Assembly (NCBI GenBank): GCA_017620655.1
Contig: JAGAUT010000057.1
Coordinates: 1-46,811, forward strand
DNA: 46,811 bases
Direction: 5' to 3'
DNA from: Clostridia bacterium
Lineage (GTDB): Bacteria; Bacillota; Clostridia; Oscillospirales; CAG-382
A model generated the notes under the pieces. The model saw only the letters and a list, made by a program, of their open reading frames with translations. It was not told where the DNA came from and ran no database searches. Position numbers and translations under genes: made by a program. Positions 1 through 10,141 of the stretch are shown in pieces (the stretch's first letter is position 1; every line of letters starts with the position of its first letter).

Positions 1-2640
1 GACGGCGTAACACTCCGTTTCGGCGGCAGGTCCTCCATTTCCGAAAACGAAGGCTTTGCAAAGTGGACAACTGTAGAAGACGTTCCTACAGAAGGTGCTA
101 TAACAGACAAGGCTGCTTCCACATGGTACACATACAAGGGTACAATGTTCGACTCCAACTATTCGAGAATGGGCGGCTCCGATGAACTTTCCTTCATCAA
201 GTTCCACTCTGCTTCTCCTACAAACGCAGACCTTTACTGGGATAACATCCGACTCTTCTACAAGCCCAAGACAACAACAGTTAAGTTTGCAGAAGTTGAA
301 GGTGTAACATTCGAAAACAAGGTTCTTGAAAACGTTTTCACAACAGGCGTTAAGGTTTCCGAACTTCTCGATATGGCTGGCTTTGAATACGATGATTTCC
401 TCTATGCATTAAAGGGCGTAACCGTTGGTAACGGCACAGAAGTTTACGGCTCCGGCGATACAGTTTCCTTCGGCGGTAAGACAACAGTTCATGTCGTTCT
501 CGAAGAAAAGGATCTTACAGGCTGGCTCGATGAAGAAAAAGGTCTTCTCCTTTACGAAGTTACCTTCGACGGCATCGAAAACGGCACAAAGATTGAACAG
601 GGTGCAAAGCTTCACACATTCGGTAGAGTTAACCCCTATATCGAAGGCTCCGAAGACTGGTACCTCAATCTTTCCGGTTTCGGTACAGTAGCAAATAACG
701 ACTACGGTGTAGTTGTTGACGGTGCTCTCAAGACATTAAAGACAGCATCCGGTCGTTGGTCTCAGATTCAGTTCTCCGGAGAAACCATCAATGGTAATAA
801 CGGTTGCACAATGATTGCTGACGGTACAATTTATAAGGAAGCAGATATGAAGCTTGTCACTTCCGTTTCCGGTGTTACTCTCGGTCTTACAGGTTATGCA
901 AGAAAGTATAACGAAACCACAGGCAAGTGGGAAGGCACAACAAATAATCAGAACTCTGTACAGACAATTGCGGCAGCTGACTTTGAGGCTGGTGAATGGC
1001 ATTCCCTTTCCGGTTCTAAGGTTCTCGAAGGTCAGGAATACAACTCCGAATCCTGTACTATCTTCCTTCCTACATACCCCGCAGAAGGCGGTACCGGCGA
1101 TGAATACTACCTTGATAACCTCAGACTTTACTGGAAGCCTGCTAAGGCAAACCTCACAGTTTACGGCGGTTCCAACGCAGACTACGAAACAGTAACTCTC
1201 AAGAATGTTTCCACATCCGCTTCAATTGACGAAGTAATCGCATTGCTTCCCGGCAGCGAATATGGTAAGATCACAGGTCTTGCTGATATGGACGGCAATA
1301 AGCTCACAGACCTCGGTCTTGTTTCAAGCAAGTCTGTTGTAGCAATCTGGACTCCTTGGGTAGTTGTTGACGGCGGTCAGGAATTTGCTGTTGAAGCAAA
1401 GGGCGTTTCCGGCGGCGGAAGCGGTCAGTGGTCAGGTTCCTACGGTAACACAAACGATGTAGGTAACGGCGGCGGTCAGGTAACAGCTGCTATTTCCTGG
1501 ATGTACGGCAATGGCTGGTACACAAAGGACGGTAATCTCTACAGAGTACAGGATACAGTTGCTATAGGCGAAAAGAACACAGGTGCAACAAATGACCCTG
1601 CAATCTGGGCAACACCCGCAGTTCGTACTGCAACTGATACAATCAGAGATAACATCACCACAACTCTTGTAGCAGATAACGATGCAGAATATGTACTCGT
1701 TAAGTACAGATACACAAATGTACCTAACCTTGCTGAAGTAGTAGCAAATGACCCCAACCCCGAAGGCTATAAGTACACACTTTCCGCTAACGGTGAAGAA
1801 CTCACATACTACGACAGAACAGGCGCTGCTCAGGTATTTGATATGTCTCCTGCGTACGGTGCAAAGTACTACATAAATGGCGGTAATTTCTACGCCGGCG
1901 GTGAGGAATTCCGCAAGAACGAACTCTTCGTTGAAGGCGAATGGCTCTATGACTTCCTTCCCTTTGTTGCAGGTATGAACACAAGCGGCGTTAATAATGT
2001 AATCATTCAGAGATACAACCTCTTTGACCAGATGGTTACAGAATACGACTATGTTCATTTTGTAAAGCTCGGCGAAGAAGAAGACGTTGTTCTTCCTGAA
2101 ATCCCCGTAGAACCCGGTGCGGTTGAAGCTCCTAAGTCTCTTGAAGAAAATACAGCAATGAGACTTGAAGAAGGCAAGGAAAACGGTATCCGCTTCCAGG
2201 CTTCTGTAACATCCGATACAAACAACAAGGCAACTACAATCGGTTGGGTAATCGTTTCTTACGATAACTTCATGGCCGGCGGTACTCAGTCCTATGATAA
2301 CCTCACAGTTGAAACTGAAAAGTCTAAGATTGGTTACCAGAGACTTGACGGTACAAATCTTGCAAACTTCTTCGATACATCCGATGACGAAGCTCTCGTT
2401 ATGGCGGCAGTTCTTAAGGGTATTCCCGAAGACAACTATGCAAGCTATATCCTCATGAGACCCTTCGTTAAGGTAGAAGATACTTACTACTACGGTGAAG
2501 CAACATCCACATGCCTCTACGATATCGCAGCAGCTCTCTACTACGATAATACAGAAGTATACGATGCATTGTTGACACCCGAACAGCAGGTTTACGTTGA
2601 AGACGTAGTTCTCTACTGCGAAGACAATGGTTTGGTTTAA
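1..2640 (+). CDS. Large modular extracellular protein, 5'-truncated by the window
   Basis: The frame is open from base 1, so the real start lies upstream and at least 879 residues are visible. Two kinds of repeat are seen. One is a beta-sandwich-like module that opens with W-x-D-x-EKG-x-LLY, contains G-R-V-N-P and ends with DNIRLFYKP or DNLRLYWKP. The other is a segment of about 75 residues ending near an I-W motif (VVAIWTPW). The last ~160 residues (from about base 2146) contain GIRFQASV, IGWVIVSYDNF and YILMRPFVKVEDTYYYGEA and match a domain near the end of the next gene (bases 8650-9100). Composition is rich in G, T, N, Y and acidic residues and nearly lacks Cys, as in secreted proteins. 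No catalytic domain is recognised in the visible part. A surface or carbohydrate-binding role is inference. A hairpin terminator follows directly. Confidence 0.75.
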   Translation, partial: DGVTLRFGGRSSISENEGFAKWTTVEDVPTEGAITDKAASTWYTYKGTMFDSNYSRMGGSDELSFIKFHSASPTNADLYWDNIRLFYKPKTTTVKFAEVEGVTFENKVLENVFTTGVKVSELLDMAGFEYDDFLYALKGVTVGNGTEVYGSGDTVSFGGKTTVHVVLEEKDLTGWLDEEKGLLLYEVTFDGIENGTKIEQGAKLHTFGRVNPYIEGSEDWYLNLSGFGTVANNDYGVVVDGALKTLKTASGRWSQIQFSGETINGNNGCTMIADGTIYKEADMKLVTSVSGVTLGLTGYARKYNETTGKWEGTTNNQNSVQTIAAADFEAGEWHSLSGSKVLEGQEYNSESCTIFLPTYPAEGGTGDEYYLDNLRLYWKPAKANLTVYGGSNADYETVTLKNVSTSASIDEVIALLPGSEYGKITGLADMDGNKLTDLGLVSSKSVVAIWTPWVVVDGGQEFAVEAKGVSGGGSGQWSGSYGNTNDVGNGGGQVTAAISWMYGNGWYTKDGNLYRVQDTVAIGEKNTGATNDPAIWATPAVRTATDTIRDNITTTLVADNDAEYVLVKYRYTNVPNLAEVVANDPNPEGYKYTLSANGEELTYYDRTGAAQVFDMSPAYGAKYYINGGNFYAGGEEFRKNELFVEGEWLYDFLPFVAGMNTSGVNNVIIQRYNLFDQMVTEYDYVHFVKLGEEEDVVLPEIPVEPGAVEAPKSLEENTAMRLEEGKENGIRFQASVTSDTNNKATTIGWVIVSYDNFMAGGTQSYDNLTVETEKSKIGYQRLDGTNLANFFDTSDDEALVMAAVLKGIPEDNYASYILMRPFVKVEDTYYYGEATSTCLYDIAAALYYDNTEVYDALLTPEQQVYVEDVVLYCEDNGLV

Positions 2641-2664
2641 TCCAAAAGCTTAGAAACTTATAGT

Positions 2665-2695
2665 GAACGCACCCTTCGGGGTGCGTTCTTTTTTT
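2665..2695 (+). terminator. Rho-independent terminator of the first gene
   Basis: GAACGCACCC, a TTCG tetraloop and GGGTGCGTTC form a 10-bp GC-rich stem followed by a run of T, 25 bases after the stop codon. Confidence 0.93.
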
Positions 2696-2707
2696 GTAAA
2701 TTGCGTT

Positions 2708-3317
2708 GTTAAGCGACATCGAAGGTTTGTAAATAACAAAGATGTGCCGTGCGCTTGCTGTCGGGCTTTCCTGATCGGATTTGAGATAAATGTCTTTTTA
2801 AGGAGTCAGACCGCTTGCGTATATGGCGGTCTGACGGGGTTAGTTAAGCGACATCGAAGGTTTGTGAATAGCAAAGATGTGCCGTGCGCTTGCTGTCGGG
2901 CTTTCCTAATCGGATTTGAGATAAATGTTTTTGTAAGAAGTCAGACCGCTTGCGTATAAGGCGGTCTGACGGGGTTGGTTAAGCGACACCGAAGGTTTGT
3001 AAATAACAAAGATGTGCCGTGCGCTTGTTGTCGGGCTTTCCCGACCGGATTTGAGAAAAATGTCTTTTTAAGGAGTCAGACCGCTTGCGTATATGGCGGT
3101 CTGACGGGGTTGGTTAAGCGACATCGAAGGTTTGTAAATAGCAAAGATGTGCCGTGCGCTTGCTGTCGGGCTTTCCTGATCGGATTTGAGATAAATGTCT
3201 TTTTAAGGAGTCAGACCGCTTGCGAATATGGCGGTCTGACGGGGTTGGTTAAGCGACATCGAAGGTTTGTGAATAGCAAAGATGTATCGTGCGCTTGCTG
3301 TCGGGCTTTCCCGACCG
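2708..3317 (+). repeat. 135-bp tandem repeat array, about 4.5 copies
   Basis: The phrase GTTAAGCGACAYCGAAGG begins at 2708, 2843, 2978, 3113 and 3248, exactly 135 bases apart. The fifth copy stops after CTTTCCCGACCG near 3317. Copies differ at only a few positions. Each full unit contains a 9-bp stem TCAGACCGC / GCGGTCTGA with a loop of about 11 bases, followed by CGGGGTT. Because 135 is divisible by three, open frames run through the array; their products are repetitive, lack a ribosome-binding site and are probably not genes. The array fills most of the 819-base gap between two giant surface-protein genes and ends about 55 bases before the promoter of the second. Confidence 0.93.
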
Positions 3318-3372
3318 CTTTGTCCGTTTTTTTGTTAATTTTGTCAGATGTATGTTTTTTGCGGGTATGATG

Positions 3373-3401
3373 TTGACATAAATTTGTGAAAATGGTACAA
3401 T
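3373..3401 (+). promoter_or_regulatory. Promoter of the giant metallophosphoesterase gene
   Basis: TTGACA, a 17-base spacer and TACAAT, with TG one base before the -10 (extended -10). It lies about 58 bases before the ATG, just after the 135-bp array. Confidence 0.8.
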
Positions 3402-3459
3402 AAGGTGTATAATTTTACGGGTGTAGTGTTGAAAATTGCACTCAAAAGGAGACTTTGAC

Positions 3460-6400
3460 ATGAAAAAGTTTTTGAGTTTGCTGCTTGCTGTCATGATGAT
3501 ATTTTCTACAGTCAGCTTTGCGGCTCCCACAGCGGTAATAACACCTGACTCTGCTTCTGAATCGGTAGCTCCTGTTGCAGAAGAAAGTGTTGTGCCTCAA
3601 GATACAGCAGACCTTGCTGCTGATGATATATGGTATGATGCCGATATGGGTATCAAACTCTTTGTTATCGACCTTGACGGCGACACAAAGTATACTACAG
3701 CCGCTCTTTCTCAGCTTTCAGCAAGAATTGACGGTACAAACGATAATGTTGCTTCAAACGGTCTTTACCTTTCGGCAATCGGTCGAGTAAACCCCGACTA
3801 TGCTTCCTATGCCGACACCTTCAAGTACTCCTTTAAGGACGGCGGAACACCTACTGTTGAAGGTACAGACGATAAGTACTTTGAGCATACAACATCAACA
3901 AGATCTTCCGTAATGGTTGCCAATCCCTTTGTCGGTGACGGTGCATATACCCTCGTGTTTAACCATAACGCCGATACGGAATTTACCATTCACTCGGGTT
4001 ACACAGGTGGAACTGTTACAGAAACACCCGTTGACGCACAGTGGACTACTGCCGCATATACAATTGATATTGCAGCGCAGGGAAATGATGATTATATCAG
4101 AATGTACGCTTCCTCTGCACCCGGTACATACTCCATTGACGATGTTGCACTCTTCTATAAGCCCGACGGTTGGACAGCTCCCGAAGAAGACGGCGGTGAC
4201 GAAGAAGAAACCGTAACCGAAACTTGGTATGACCTTGAAAAGGGTACACTTCTCTTCAACATGGACTTCGATAAGGACAATAGCGGTAATGCTGTTGCGA
4301 CAACTGCATATGACAGTATTTCCCTTGGTTCTTACTCTGCCGGTAGTGGTGAACTCGTTTCGGGACTCGGTAGGCTCAATCCCGACGTTGCGGGCAACTA
4401 TGATGTAGGCTTCAGATACACCACAAGCGGCTCTGCGGCTCTTGGTGATGAAAACGGTAATAAGTACCTTTCCTTGAATTCAAACGGAAGTAATCAGATT
4501 TCTCTGTACCTCGGTAATACCTATACAAAGACAGGTACATATGTGTTTGAATATAAGTATAAGCTCGTTTCAACAGGTGCGACTACTGCAAATAATATCA
4601 CCTATAATACACTTACACCTGTTGAAGGCGGCACAGATGCTTATACCTTTGACACATGGGTGACAGAAACCGCAACCTTTGAGGTTTCTTCCATTCCTTC
4701 CTACTCAAGAGTAATGTTCTACGCTGCTGGTAACTATTCCACATCCGATAAGCTTTACCTCGATGATATCAAGGTTTGGTACTATGACGAAAGCGTAGAC
4801 TATGATGCAATGCTCAACCCTGACATCGAAACAAATGATGTCTGGGAAGACGAAGAAAAGGGTACAAAACTCTTTACTATTGACTTTACCGCAAAGAATG
4901 ATAAAAAGGCAATTGACTCTTCAAGCTGGGATACTATCAAGGACAGACTTGATAATAACCCCTCAAACGGTGAGCTTGTTTCCGATTTGGGTAGAATCAA
5001 CCCCGATGTTGACGGAAGTGCTTATAGAATCTCCTTCAATTATATTGATAACACAAAGACAGAAATTATAACAGAGGGCGATAATAAGTATCTCTCTGTT
5101 GCTTCCGATGCTTCGCACGGCGATATTTCCCTTTATCTCGGCGGTTTCTATGACCAAGAGGGTACATACACAATCGAAACAAGCTATAAGTTTGTTCAGA
5201 AGGGTACAAATACAGTAGACAGAATCAGATATGAAACCTTAGGTCTTGAATATTTGGATTCTTCTTACCTTAGCAGAGGCGAATGGGTAGACCTTTCCGA
5301 AACACATAAACATTCTTCCTGCTCACATGCAGATGTAAACCGTACAAGATTTACAACAGAAGGTTATAATAATAATCCTTTCTCTGCTGACGACAGAATT
5401 TATATTGATAACATTACGGTTTACTATAAGGCTCCTGCAACAGAGGAACCCGAAGAGCCTGTAGAAGACGAATGGGCAAACACTGCTAAGGGCTATAAGC
5501 TCTTTATGGTGGACTTTGAAACAAAGAATGACGGCACATCAGTTGAAACAGCAGATGTTTCAGCTATAACAAGCGGCAGAGCAGACTCTTCTCCTGCTTC
5601 CGCCGGTGTTGCGGTAAGTTCCGTTGGTAGAGTAAACCCCAACTATACGGTAAATACAAGAATCAATGTTAAGGCCGGCTCCGGTGCTTCGATTGCGGGT
5701 ACGGATAATAAGTATCTCTCGCTTTCAGGCTCAGGCGACTCACTTATATTCGGTCAGATTTATGTTGGCGACGGTACATATATATTTGAGTTTAATACAA
5801 ATACAGTAGCATATAATGCCACAAGAGGTAGTTATAATCCTGATGTTGTTCCCACAGCTACAGCAGTTGACGGAACATGGTTTGTAACAACCCATACAGC
5901 TACTGGCGTAACAGAGTCAAGCTCCACAAGCTGTTCTTCTTACGGTACAGATAATATCCGTTTCTATTGCAGCACAGTACCCACAATGTACGATAATATC
6001 ACCGTTTACTATCAGCCTACAGGCTGGACACCTCCTTCCACAGGCGGCGAAGATGAACCCGCAGACGAAGAATGGACAGACGAAGAAAAGGGTACACTTC
6101 TCTATACCGTAGACTTTGCTACAAAGAACGACGGCTCGGCAGTTGCTTCTTCCGATATTTCTTCCATTACAAGCGGAAGACTTGACGGCTCTGCTACAGC
6201 AGGTGTTGCAGTATCGGGTGTCGGTAGAGTAAATCCTGCTTACGCTTCAAAAGGATTCAGAATCGGTCTTAAGGATGCAGGTACTGCTTCGCTGACAGAC
6301 GGTTCTTTGACGGCAGCCACATCCTCTGCAATGTCTCTCTATTTCAGAAACTCATATGTAGGTGCAGGTCAGTATACATTTGTGTTTGATTATAATATCG

Positions 6401-9400
6401 CAAGTGATTCTGCTTTCTATGCACATTCCGGTTATACCTCTGGTACTCTTACAAGAGAAGAAGTTGACAGCACATGGACAAGAATCACCTACGTTGTTGA
6501 AGAACTTAATGATACAAACTATATTTCAAACGACAGCTATGCTTCAGACTACTTGAGAATGATTTCAAGTAAGGCATCTGCTGAAGGTAAGTTCATGTTT
6601 GATAATATCAGCGTTTATTATAAGAACACAAAGGCAGACGTTACCGTAAGAGCTAACGGCAATGCAAATGTATCTGATACAGTTGTAAGTGTTGATGCTG
6701 TAAACGGTGATAAGATAGGCAATGTTATAGCACAGGTAGATACCTCTGCTTCTACAAAATATCTTCTCGGTGCATCCCTTACTGCAAACGGCGAGCTTCT
6801 CGGCGCAGATTATATCGTAAAGCCTTCGGAAGTTACCGAAATCTACCTCATCTGGGGCGGCGATATCGCAGTTGACGATACACCCTGGTACGATGAAGGC
6901 TACGGCACACTTCTCTTTAATGTAAATTGGGACGGAACACTTTCTTCCGCACCTCAGACAAGATGGGCAGACGTAAGAGCAGCAGGTGCTGTTACTAACC
7001 CTGACTGGAAGTGCTTTGAAAAGTGCTACTTCATGTGGGGTACAGAGGATATCGGCGGTGATTCCACATGGACACCCGCAACATCTCCTCTTATCGTTTC
7101 TGAAGCAAACGGTAACAGATACTATACCGAGCCTCATAACAGCACATATAATAGCTGGTCTATTTACTCCACATTCGACGGTGACTGGGCTAACTGGGCA
7201 GATACAGCAGGTGTGTTTACTATCACATATAAGATTAAGACAATAGGTGATATCACAGTAAATAACCTCTTTATTGACCCTCAGACTGTTAAGAATCATG
7301 CAACAGTTAAACAGAATATCAGACTTTATTCCACAGAACGCCCCGATTCTTCCGGCTGGACAACAGTAACATATCAGGTTGACCTTTCGGATTATGACGT
7401 ATCTGAAGGCGAATCTTTAGGTCATGTGCTTCTCTATGCACAGACAAATGAATCTTCTGCTGTAAGCGGTGCTTATATCTGCTACGATGACGTTAAGGTT
7501 TACTATAAGCCCAGTAAGGTTAACGTAACATTGAAACCCGGCACAAACCTTGAAGTAAATGAAACAACTGCACAAGTTACAACAAAGGGCATTCTTGCCA
7601 GCGACCTTATCGCACTTGTTAATACAGAAGATACAACAATGCTTGCTACAGGTATCACAAGTGAAGACGGCTCCAAGAAATACGCACTTTCCGATACAGT
7701 AGTTCTCGATGCAGATTCAACATTCTTCATCACATGGGAATCCAATAACTGGATGGATGCCGAAAAGGGTATGCTTATTCAGAGAGCAGACTTTGAAGGT
7801 GCCTTTGCAACTGAAAAGGTTAACAGATGGCCTGCAGCAACAGCTCTCGGTGCAACAATCAATCCCGATTATAACTTTGGCGGTATAATGGGTCTTCAGT
7901 TTACAACATCTGATCTTGGTATCGCACTTGATGCAAGCTCCATGTGGATTCCTGCAGAGTATGCTAAAACCGAAAACGGCAATACATACTTTGAAGTTCC
8001 TACATTAAATAAGGAGTACGGTGCATCCCAGCAGCTTACAAACCTTTCTATGTACGCTATGGGTTCAGGTGCTTCACAGTACCAGTATCAGACAGCAGGT
8101 ACATATACAATCACAGGTAAAGTTAAGTACGGCACAGATATTCAGAACGCAATCTTTGAAGTAAGACCTAACCTCTATAACGGTGACGGCGGTCTTTCGG
8201 GCGGTTATAACTATCAGTTTACTGACTTTACGGCAGGCGAATGGAATGAGTTCTCTGTAACCTGGTCTACAGCAGAAAACAGTAAGTATGGTCTCGGCTC
8301 TGTTCAGATGTACCTCTTCTATGACGTACTTTCTTCAAAGTCCACTATTGCATACGACGATATCATGCTCTACTTCAAACCTTTCACAGCAGAGGTTACA
8401 CTCAGAGCAAATAATAACCCCGTTGCAAAGGATGTAGTTCTTTCAAATGTATCCACAAGCGGCATTACCGTTGAGGAGCTAATCTCTAATATAAGAACAC
8501 CTCTCGGCGGTATGGATTTGGTTGGTCTTGCTTACGATAAGGCAGGCACAAATATGCTTGAAGGTAATATTATTATCGGTGGCGACACAAGATTCTTCAT
8601 GATTTGGGAAGAATCTGACCTTGATCCTAACGCTCCTGTTTCTGAAAATGTAAACGCTATCAGAACAGACGATCCTATCGGTATGCGATTCAGATCTTAT
8701 ATCACAACAAGCGTATATGAAAGCGCAACACAGGTTGGTTGGATCTTCACAAGATATGATAAGCTTGAAGAAAAGGGTATCAACCCCTACGACTTCTATC
8801 TTGATACAGATGTAACTAAGGTTAAGGGATATAACAAGGATACCGATGGTACAAATAAAGTGTTCGGTACAGATGATATGAATACATTCATCACCGTAGT
8901 TGCTTATAATATTCCCGAAGCACATTACCAGACAACACTTGTTGCACGTCCTTATACAATTGTTGACGGCGTAACCTATTACGGATATCCTATTGAAAGA
9001 AGCATCTGCGAGGTTGCTGAAGCGGTCCGTGACGGCGGCTACGCAGGCTGTACAAATGACCAGGTGGTTTATATCAATAAGATTTTGGCGGCATGCGGCA
9101 AAGAAGAAGGAACGGTAATAAGACCCGAGGAAGAAGAGGAAGAAATTGTAACGCTTACTCTTCAGAAGGATCAAAATGAGGACTTTGTAATACTTAATAT
9201 TACAGACCCCCAGATGTCGGATTCTGAATGGCAGGGCGAAGAAGCAACTGTTCTCAGAAACACAATTCAGACACTTGTAACTGAATCAAATCCCGACCTC
9301 ATTACAGTAAGCGGTGACATTTCTGTTGCAGGCTATTGCGATGTTGCATACACAAACTTTGCTGACCTTATCGACGCTTATGGTATTCCTTGGACAGTAG

Positions 9401-10056
9401 TGTGGGGTAACCATGATAATGAAAGCGGAGCGACAATCGTACAGAATGTTGTTGATGAATATAAAACATATGACAACTTCATTTATAACGAAGGTCCCGA
9501 AGAACTCGGTAACGGTAACTTTGTAATTGAAATACAGCAGAACGGTGAGCCTGTTCACGCACTTGTTATGATGGATACCCATAATAAAATGGATTATAAC
9601 GGCACAGAGTCCTGGGGTGCACTTACCGAAGACCAGCTCGCATGGTATGAAAAGCAGATAAAGGCACTTCAGAAGAGAGGCTGTAACGAATCCTCTATTA
9701 TTGCACATATTCCGATTAAGGCATTCGAAGAGGCTTATAATGCGGCATATGATTCTTCTACAGGCACTTGGAGAGACGGCTATGAAGCATTCGGTGTAAA
9801 TCATGAGAGTGTTTGCTGTCATCCCACCGACTTTGGTGCGTTTGATCTTATTAAGAGCCTTGGCTCTACAAAGCTCTACCTCTGCGGACATGACCACTAT
9901 AACTGCTCGTCAATTCTTTATGAAGGCGTACGTCTTACATATGCACTTAAAACAGGTATAGGTAACTATCACCATGCAGATTTGAATGGCGGTACAGTTG
10001 TTGAAATCAACAGTGAAGGTAAGACAAACGTATATCATAAGTACGTTGAAGCTTAA
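3460..10056 (+). CDS. Giant secreted modular protein with C-terminal metallophosphoesterase domain
   Basis: 2198 residues from the ATG at 3460, preceded by AAAGGAGA at 3445; an in-frame TTG at 3436 lies upstream of that site and is not credible. Residues 1-21 are a signal peptide (MKKFLSLLL...STVSFA). Seven modules follow, opening with W-x-D-x-(E/D)KG-like motifs near residues 58, 256, 462, 672, 872, 1143 and 1431 and closing with YDNI-VYYK-like motifs. From module 5 on they are separated by ~75-residue segments ending in an I-W motif (IYLIW, FFITW, FFMIW). A ~160-residue domain (about 1731-1880) also occurs in the first gene. The C-terminal domain (about 1905-2195) is calcineurin-like: D1916-P-Q1918, G1952-D1953, G1983-N-H-D1986, H2083 and G2143-H-D-H2146. 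D-x-Q replaces the usual D-x-H. No sortase, SLH or choline-binding anchor was seen. Phosphoesterase activity is well supported; substrate and module role are unknown. Confidence 0.88.
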   Translation: MKKFLSLLLAVMMIFSTVSFAAPTAVITPDSASESVAPVAEESVVPQDTADLAADDIWYDADMGIKLFVIDLDGDTKYTTAALSQLSARIDGTNDNVASNGLYLSAIGRVNPDYASYADTFKYSFKDGGTPTVEGTDDKYFEHTTSTRSSVMVANPFVGDGAYTLVFNHNADTEFTIHSGYTGGTVTETPVDAQWTTAAYTIDIAAQGNDDYIRMYASSAPGTYSIDDVALFYKPDGWTAPEEDGGDEEETVTETWYDLEKGTLLFNMDFDKDNSGNAVATTAYDSISLGSYSAGSGELVSGLGRLNPDVAGNYDVGFRYTTSGSAALGDENGNKYLSLNSNGSNQISLYLGNTYTKTGTYVFEYKYKLVSTGATTANNITYNTLTPVEGGTDAYTFDTWVTETATFEVSSIPSYSRVMFYAAGNYSTSDKLYLDDIKVWYYDESVDYDAMLNPDIETNDVWEDEEKGTKLFTIDFTAKNDKKAIDSSSWDTIKDRLDNNPSNGELVSDLGRINPDVDGSAYRISFNYIDNTKTEIITEGDNKYLSVASDASHGDISLYLGGFYDQEGTYTIETSYKFVQKGTNTVDRIRYETLGLEYLDSSYLSRGEWVDLSETHKHSSCSHADVNRTRFTTEGYNNNPFSADDRIYIDNITVYYKAPATEEPEEPVEDEWANTAKGYKLFMVDFETKNDGTSVETADVSAITSGRADSSPASAGVAVSSVGRVNPNYTVNTRINVKAGSGASIAGTDNKYLSLSGSGDSLIFGQIYVGDGTYIFEFNTNTVAYNATRGSYNPDVVPTATAVDGTWFVTTHTATGVTESSSTSCSSYGTDNIRFYCSTVPTMYDNITVYYQPTGWTPPSTGGEDEPADEEWTDEEKGTLLYTVDFATKNDGSAVASSDISSITSGRLDGSATAGVAVSGVGRVNPAYASKGFRIGLKDAGTASLTDGSLTAATSSAMSLYFRNSYVGAGQYTFVFDYNIASDSAFYAHSGYTSGTLTREEVDSTWTRITYVVEELNDTNYISNDSYASDYLRMISSKASAEGKFMFDNISVYYKNTKADVTVRANGNANVSDTVVSVDAVNGDKIGNVIAQVDTSASTKYLLGASLTANGELLGADYIVKPSEVTEIYLIWGGDIAVDDTPWYDEGYGTLLFNVNWDGTLSSAPQTRWADVRAAGAVTNPDWKCFEKCYFMWGTEDIGGDSTWTPATSPLIVSEANGNRYYTEPHNSTYNSWSIYSTFDGDWANWADTAGVFTITYKIKTIGDITVNNLFIDPQTVKNHATVKQNIRLYSTERPDSSGWTTVTYQVDLSDYDVSEGESLGHVLLYAQTNESSAVSGAYICYDDVKVYYKPSKVNVTLKPGTNLEVNETTAQVTTKGILASDLIALVNTEDTTMLATGITSEDGSKKYALSDTVVLDADSTFFITWESNNWMDAEKGMLIQRADFEGAFATEKVNRWPAATALGATINPDYNFGGIMGLQFTTSDLGIALDASSMWIPAEYAKTENGNTYFEVPTLNKEYGASQQLTNLSMYAMGSGASQYQYQTAGTYTITGKVKYGTDIQNAIFEVRPNLYNGDGGLSGGYNYQFTDFTAGEWNEFSVTWSTAENSKYGLGSVQMYLFYDVLSSKSTIAYDDIMLYFKPFTAEVTLRANNNPVAKDVVLSNVSTSGITVEELISNIRTPLGGMDLVGLAYDKAGTNMLEGNIIIGGDTRFFMIWEESDLDPNAPVSENVNAIRTDDPIGMRFRSYITTSVYESATQVGWIFTRYDKLEEKGINPYDFYLDTDVTKVKGYNKDTDGTNKVFGTDDMNTFITVVAYNIPEAHYQTTLVARPYTIVDGVTYYGYPIERSICEVAEAVRDGGYAGCTNDQVVYINKILAACGKEEGTVIRPEEEEEEIVTLTLQKDQNEDFVILNITDPQMSDSEWQGEEATVLRNTIQTLVTESNPDLITVSGDISVAGYCDVAYTNFADLIDAYGIPWTVVWGNHDNESGATIVQNVVDEYKTYDNFIYNEGPEELGNGNFVIEIQQNGEPVHALVMMDTHNKMDYNGTESWGALTEDQLAWYEKQIKALQKRGCNESSIIAHIPIKAFEEAYNAAYDSSTGTWRDGYEAFGVNHESVCCHPTDFGAFDLIKSLGSTKLYLCGHDHYNCSSILYEGVRLTYALKTGIGNYHHADLNGGTVVEINSEGKTNVYHKYVEA

Positions 10057-10075
10057 CGAAAAAGCATAACAAAAA

Positions 10076-10136
10076 TGAGGCACCCGAAAGGGTGCCTCAG
10101 GTATATAAAAAGAACGGCATTGCCGTTCTTTTTTTG
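10076..10136 (+). terminator. Double hairpin terminator
   Basis: Hairpin 1 (10076-10099) has stem TGAGGCACCC / GGGTGCCTCA with loop GAAA. Hairpin 2 (10110-10130) has stem AAGAACGGC / GCCGTTCTT followed by a T run. A-rich sequence on the left of hairpin 2 lets it also end the convergent gene at 10142. Confidence 0.9.
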
Positions 10137-10141
10137 TGTGA

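Noticed and set aside
2708..3317. CRISPR array
   Set aside because: The units are contiguous 135-bp tandem copies without unique spacers, and no cas genes are present.
2663..3370. Two open frames of 98 and 131 residues across the tandem repeats
   Set aside because: They exist because the repeat length is a multiple of three; their products are repeated copies of a Cys/Arg-rich peptide with no ribosome-binding site.
3436..3459. TTG start eight codons upstream for the giant protein
   Set aside because: It lies before the AAAGGAGA site and would mask the signal peptide; ATG 3460 fits both.
6565..7299. Long antisense open frames over the giant gene (also 1432-2058, 8479-9174, 9286-9897)
   Set aside because: They are Cys/Ile-rich mirror frames of a real gene with biased codon use, without promoters or ribosome-binding sites.
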